Assembly: GCA_013823505.1 (NCBI GenBank)
Contig: PNMH01000117.1
Location: forward strand, 1-8,922
Direction: 5' to 3'
DNA: 8,922 nucleotides
Origin: Polaromonas sp.
Lineage (GTDB): Bacteria; Pseudomonadota; Gammaproteobacteria; Burkholderiales; Burkholderiaceae
The notes under the pieces were generated by a model. The model was not told the origin of the DNA. It made no database searches and saw only the letters and a list, made by a program, of their open reading frames with translations. Made by a program: the position numbers and the translations under genes. Positions within the stretch are counted from its first letter, which is position 1, and each line of letters begins with the position of its first letter. Below, piece after piece: positions 7,740-8,922 of the stretch.

Positions 7740-7842
7740 CTGTGGATTTGTGGACGATGCGCCTGCGGCGCACCGGCGGGCTTGCCGTGGACAACGCTGC
7801 GCGTTGCCCACCGCGCCCGCCTTCGCCCACAAGCTCCACAGC
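7740..7842 (-). repeat. Large branched inverted repeat in the upstream non-coding end of the insertion sequence
   Basis: The outer arms are CTGTGGA..TGTGG (from 7740) and CCCACA..TCCACAG (to 7842). Inside lie a perfect side hairpin TGCGCC-TGC-GGCGCA (7757-7771) and a long central stem made of GCGGGC/GCCCGC, GTGG/CCAC and CAACGC-TGC-GCGTTG. About 100 nt would fold into a Y- or cruciform-like structure. It could be the 5' part of the bridge RNA, a transposase-binding structure, or a dispersed host repeat into which the element inserted, in which case the element end would lie nearer the transposase. Confidence 0.6.
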
Positions 7843-7849
7843 CTCGCGC

Positions 7850-7883
7850 TATCTTGTGTCTGAAGAAGTACGAATTCAAGATA
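7850..7883. repeat. 7-bp inverted repeat near the upstream tip of the insertion sequence
   Basis: TATCTTG (7850-7856) and CAAGATA (7877-7883) are exact inverted copies separated by 20 nt. The inner copy, read on the - strand, provides the TATCTT -10 half of the predicted circle-junction promoter. It could be a transposase or regulator site. Confidence 0.45.
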
Positions 7884-7887
7884 CAAG

Positions 7888-7950
7888 AGCCTGGGGGTTT
7901 CAAACCGTCGGGTGCCCGGCAGGGGCGATCCGGTCGCTTAACATCCCGAC
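7888..7950 (+). promoter_or_regulatory. Upstream region of the acyl-CoA ligase, cut off by the insertion
   Basis: Only 63 bp separate the proposed element end from the ATG at 7951. An in-frame TAA at 7939-7941 prevents any longer N-terminus. No ribosome binding site is visible at normal distance (the nearest purine run, AGGGG, is 25 nt away). A TAACAT box (7939-7944) lies about 7 nt before the ATG and could be the -10 of a leaderless transcript, but no -35 is seen. Confidence 0.3.
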
Positions 7951-8922
7951 ATGCTCCCCCTCCAGAGTGTTGATCTCACGTCCAGAGCCAGCCTGCTGCA
8001 CGAGTTGCCGGCGGTGGGCGCGTGCCGCTGGCCAGACCGTGTGGCGATCACCGATGGCGAGTGCGCGCTGACCTACATGGACCTGGCCCTGCAAGTGGCG
8101 CAATGTGCCAGCGGCCTGATGGCGCTGGGCCTGCGGGAGGGAGAGCGTGTGGCGGTGTACCTGGACAAGCGGTCGCAGGCCGTGGTGGCGGCGTTTGCGG
8201 TGACGGCTGCCGGCGGTATTCTGGTTCCGGTCAATCCGGTGCTGAAACCGATGCAGGTGGCGCACATCCTGCAGGATGCGCAGGCGCGGGTGTTGATCAC
8301 CACCTCCGGGCGATGGGCGGCACTTGCTGCATCACCGGACGCGTGGCCCAGCGTCGAGCAGGTGGTGCTTTGCGACACGGAAGATGCCCGCATGCGTGCG
8401 CAAGCAGGGGGCTGGCCGGGGCTGACGCTGACGAACTGGGCCTGGCTGGTTTCTTGCCGAGCGGCGGGGGGCTCGCCGCACAGGGTCGAGACCGATGTGG
8501 CCGCGATTTTCTACACCTCCGGCAGCACAGGGCATCCCAAAGGCGTTGTGCTGTCTCACCGCAATTTGGTGGCCGGCGCGGCCAGCGTGGCGACTTACCT
8601 CGGCAACCATGCGGAGGACACCTTGCTCGCTGTGCTTCCATTGTCTTTTGATGCCGGATTCAGCCAACTGACCACCGCGTTTCTCGTCGGCGCGCGGGTG
8701 GTGCTGCTGAACCATCTGTTTCCCCAGGATGTCCTGCGGGTGATGGCCCGGGAGCGGGTCACGGGCATCACCGCCGTGCCGCCGCTGTACATGCAGCTCG
8801 CCGAACTGGACTGGCCTTGCGCAGCGAGTGCCCAGCTGCGCTACTTCGCCAGCACAGGCGGTCGCATGCCAGGACCCACGCTGCAGCGACTGCGTGAGCG
8901 TGCTCCCGAAGCCCTGCCGTTT
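7951..8922 (+). CDS. AMP-forming acyl-CoA ligase, exosortase A-associated type (3' truncated by window)
   Basis: 324 residues of a protein expected to have about 500. ANL superfamily enzymes activate a carboxylate as acyl-AMP and transfer it to CoA or a carrier. Visible features: an N-terminal LLHELPAVGACRWPDRVAITDGE segment, GILVPVNPVLKPMQVAHIL (about 90-108), the phosphate-binding motif YTSGSTGHPKG at 188-198, then LSHRNLVAGAASVATYLGN, LPLSFDAGFSQLTTAF and ITAVPPLYMQLAELDWP. The wording of these later segments is what I recall for the family of acyl-CoA ligases that accompany exosortase A and PEP-CTERM exopolysaccharide loci, which is more specific than the general AMP-binding call. The adenylate-forming core with the conserved tyrosine/glutamate motif and the C-terminal lid lie beyond the window. 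The ATG at 7951 is the only good start, since an in-frame stop precedes it. The substrate is unknown. Confidence 0.85.
   Translation, partial: MLPLQSVDLTSRASLLHELPAVGACRWPDRVAITDGECALTYMDLALQVAQCASGLMALGLREGERVAVYLDKRSQAVVAAFAVTAAGGILVPVNPVLKPMQVAHILQDAQARVLITTSGRWAALAASPDAWPSVEQVVLCDTEDARMRAQAGGWPGLTLTNWAWLVSCRAAGGSPHRVETDVAAIFYTSGSTGHPKGVVLSHRNLVAGAASVATYLGNHAEDTLLAVLPLSFDAGFSQLTTAFLVGARVVLLNHLFPQDVLRVMARERVTGITAVPPLYMQLAELDWPCAASAQLRYFASTGGRMPGPTLQRLRERAPEALPF

Noticed and set aside
7740..7756. DnaA boxes (TGTGGATTT and similar) suggesting a replication origin
   Set aside because: Matches are imperfect, lie within the arms of the inverted repeat, and no AT-rich unwinding region or dnaA/dnaN/parAB gene is nearby.

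Overview
The window looks like chromosome of a high-GC betaproteobacterium, most likely Burkholderiales and plausibly Comamonadaceae. The grounds are a tight glyA-nrdR pair, a pilY1/pilE/fimT minor-pilin cluster, and an acyl-CoA ligase of the type linked to exosortase A. The placement rests on remembered sequence character, not on a search.

Layout: (1) Positions 2-2980, + strand: the 3' end of a type IV pilus minor-pilin operon. It holds the C-terminal part of pilY1, a small secreted protein in the pilY2 position, pilE and fimT. (2) Positions 3025-4741, - strand: glyA (serine hydroxymethyltransferase) followed 22 nt later by nrdR (ribonucleotide reductase repressor), with a 260-nt leader/intergenic stretch upstream of glyA. 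(3) Positions 5002-5892, - strand: a membrane-anchored lytic transglycosylase (SLT fold). (4) Positions 5893-6572: no protein gene I can support. It has an AT-rich palindrome flanked by divergent promoter-like sequences, a series of hairpins, and a very good + strand intrinsic terminator, which together suggest an unrecognised RNA of about 400 nt. (5) Positions 6573-7887, - strand: an IS110-family insertion sequence with an intact-looking DEDD/serine transposase. (6) From 7951, + strand: the start of an AMP-forming acyl-CoA ligase of the exosortase A-associated type, cut by the window end.

The most interesting part is the insertion sequence. The ~165 nt upstream of its transposase can be folded by hand into two hairpins, each with an internal loop, which is the architecture of an IS110 bridge RNA. 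One internal loop carries a 9-nt match to the downstream end of the element; the other carries near-matches to the proposed flanking target. With the ends placed this way around a CT core, joining the two ends would build a promoter (TTGACT, 17 nt, TATCTT), as expected for the circular form of this family. These lines of evidence are partly independent but none was computed. The mechanism itself is known; the specific guides, ends and target are predictions.

Functionally the window is a set of independent units: pilus biogenesis and possibly DNA uptake, one-carbon and nucleotide metabolism, cell-wall turnover, and probably the first gene of an exopolysaccharide/PEP-CTERM locus. The mobile element lies between the RNA terminator and the ligase gene and interrupts no recognisable protein gene.
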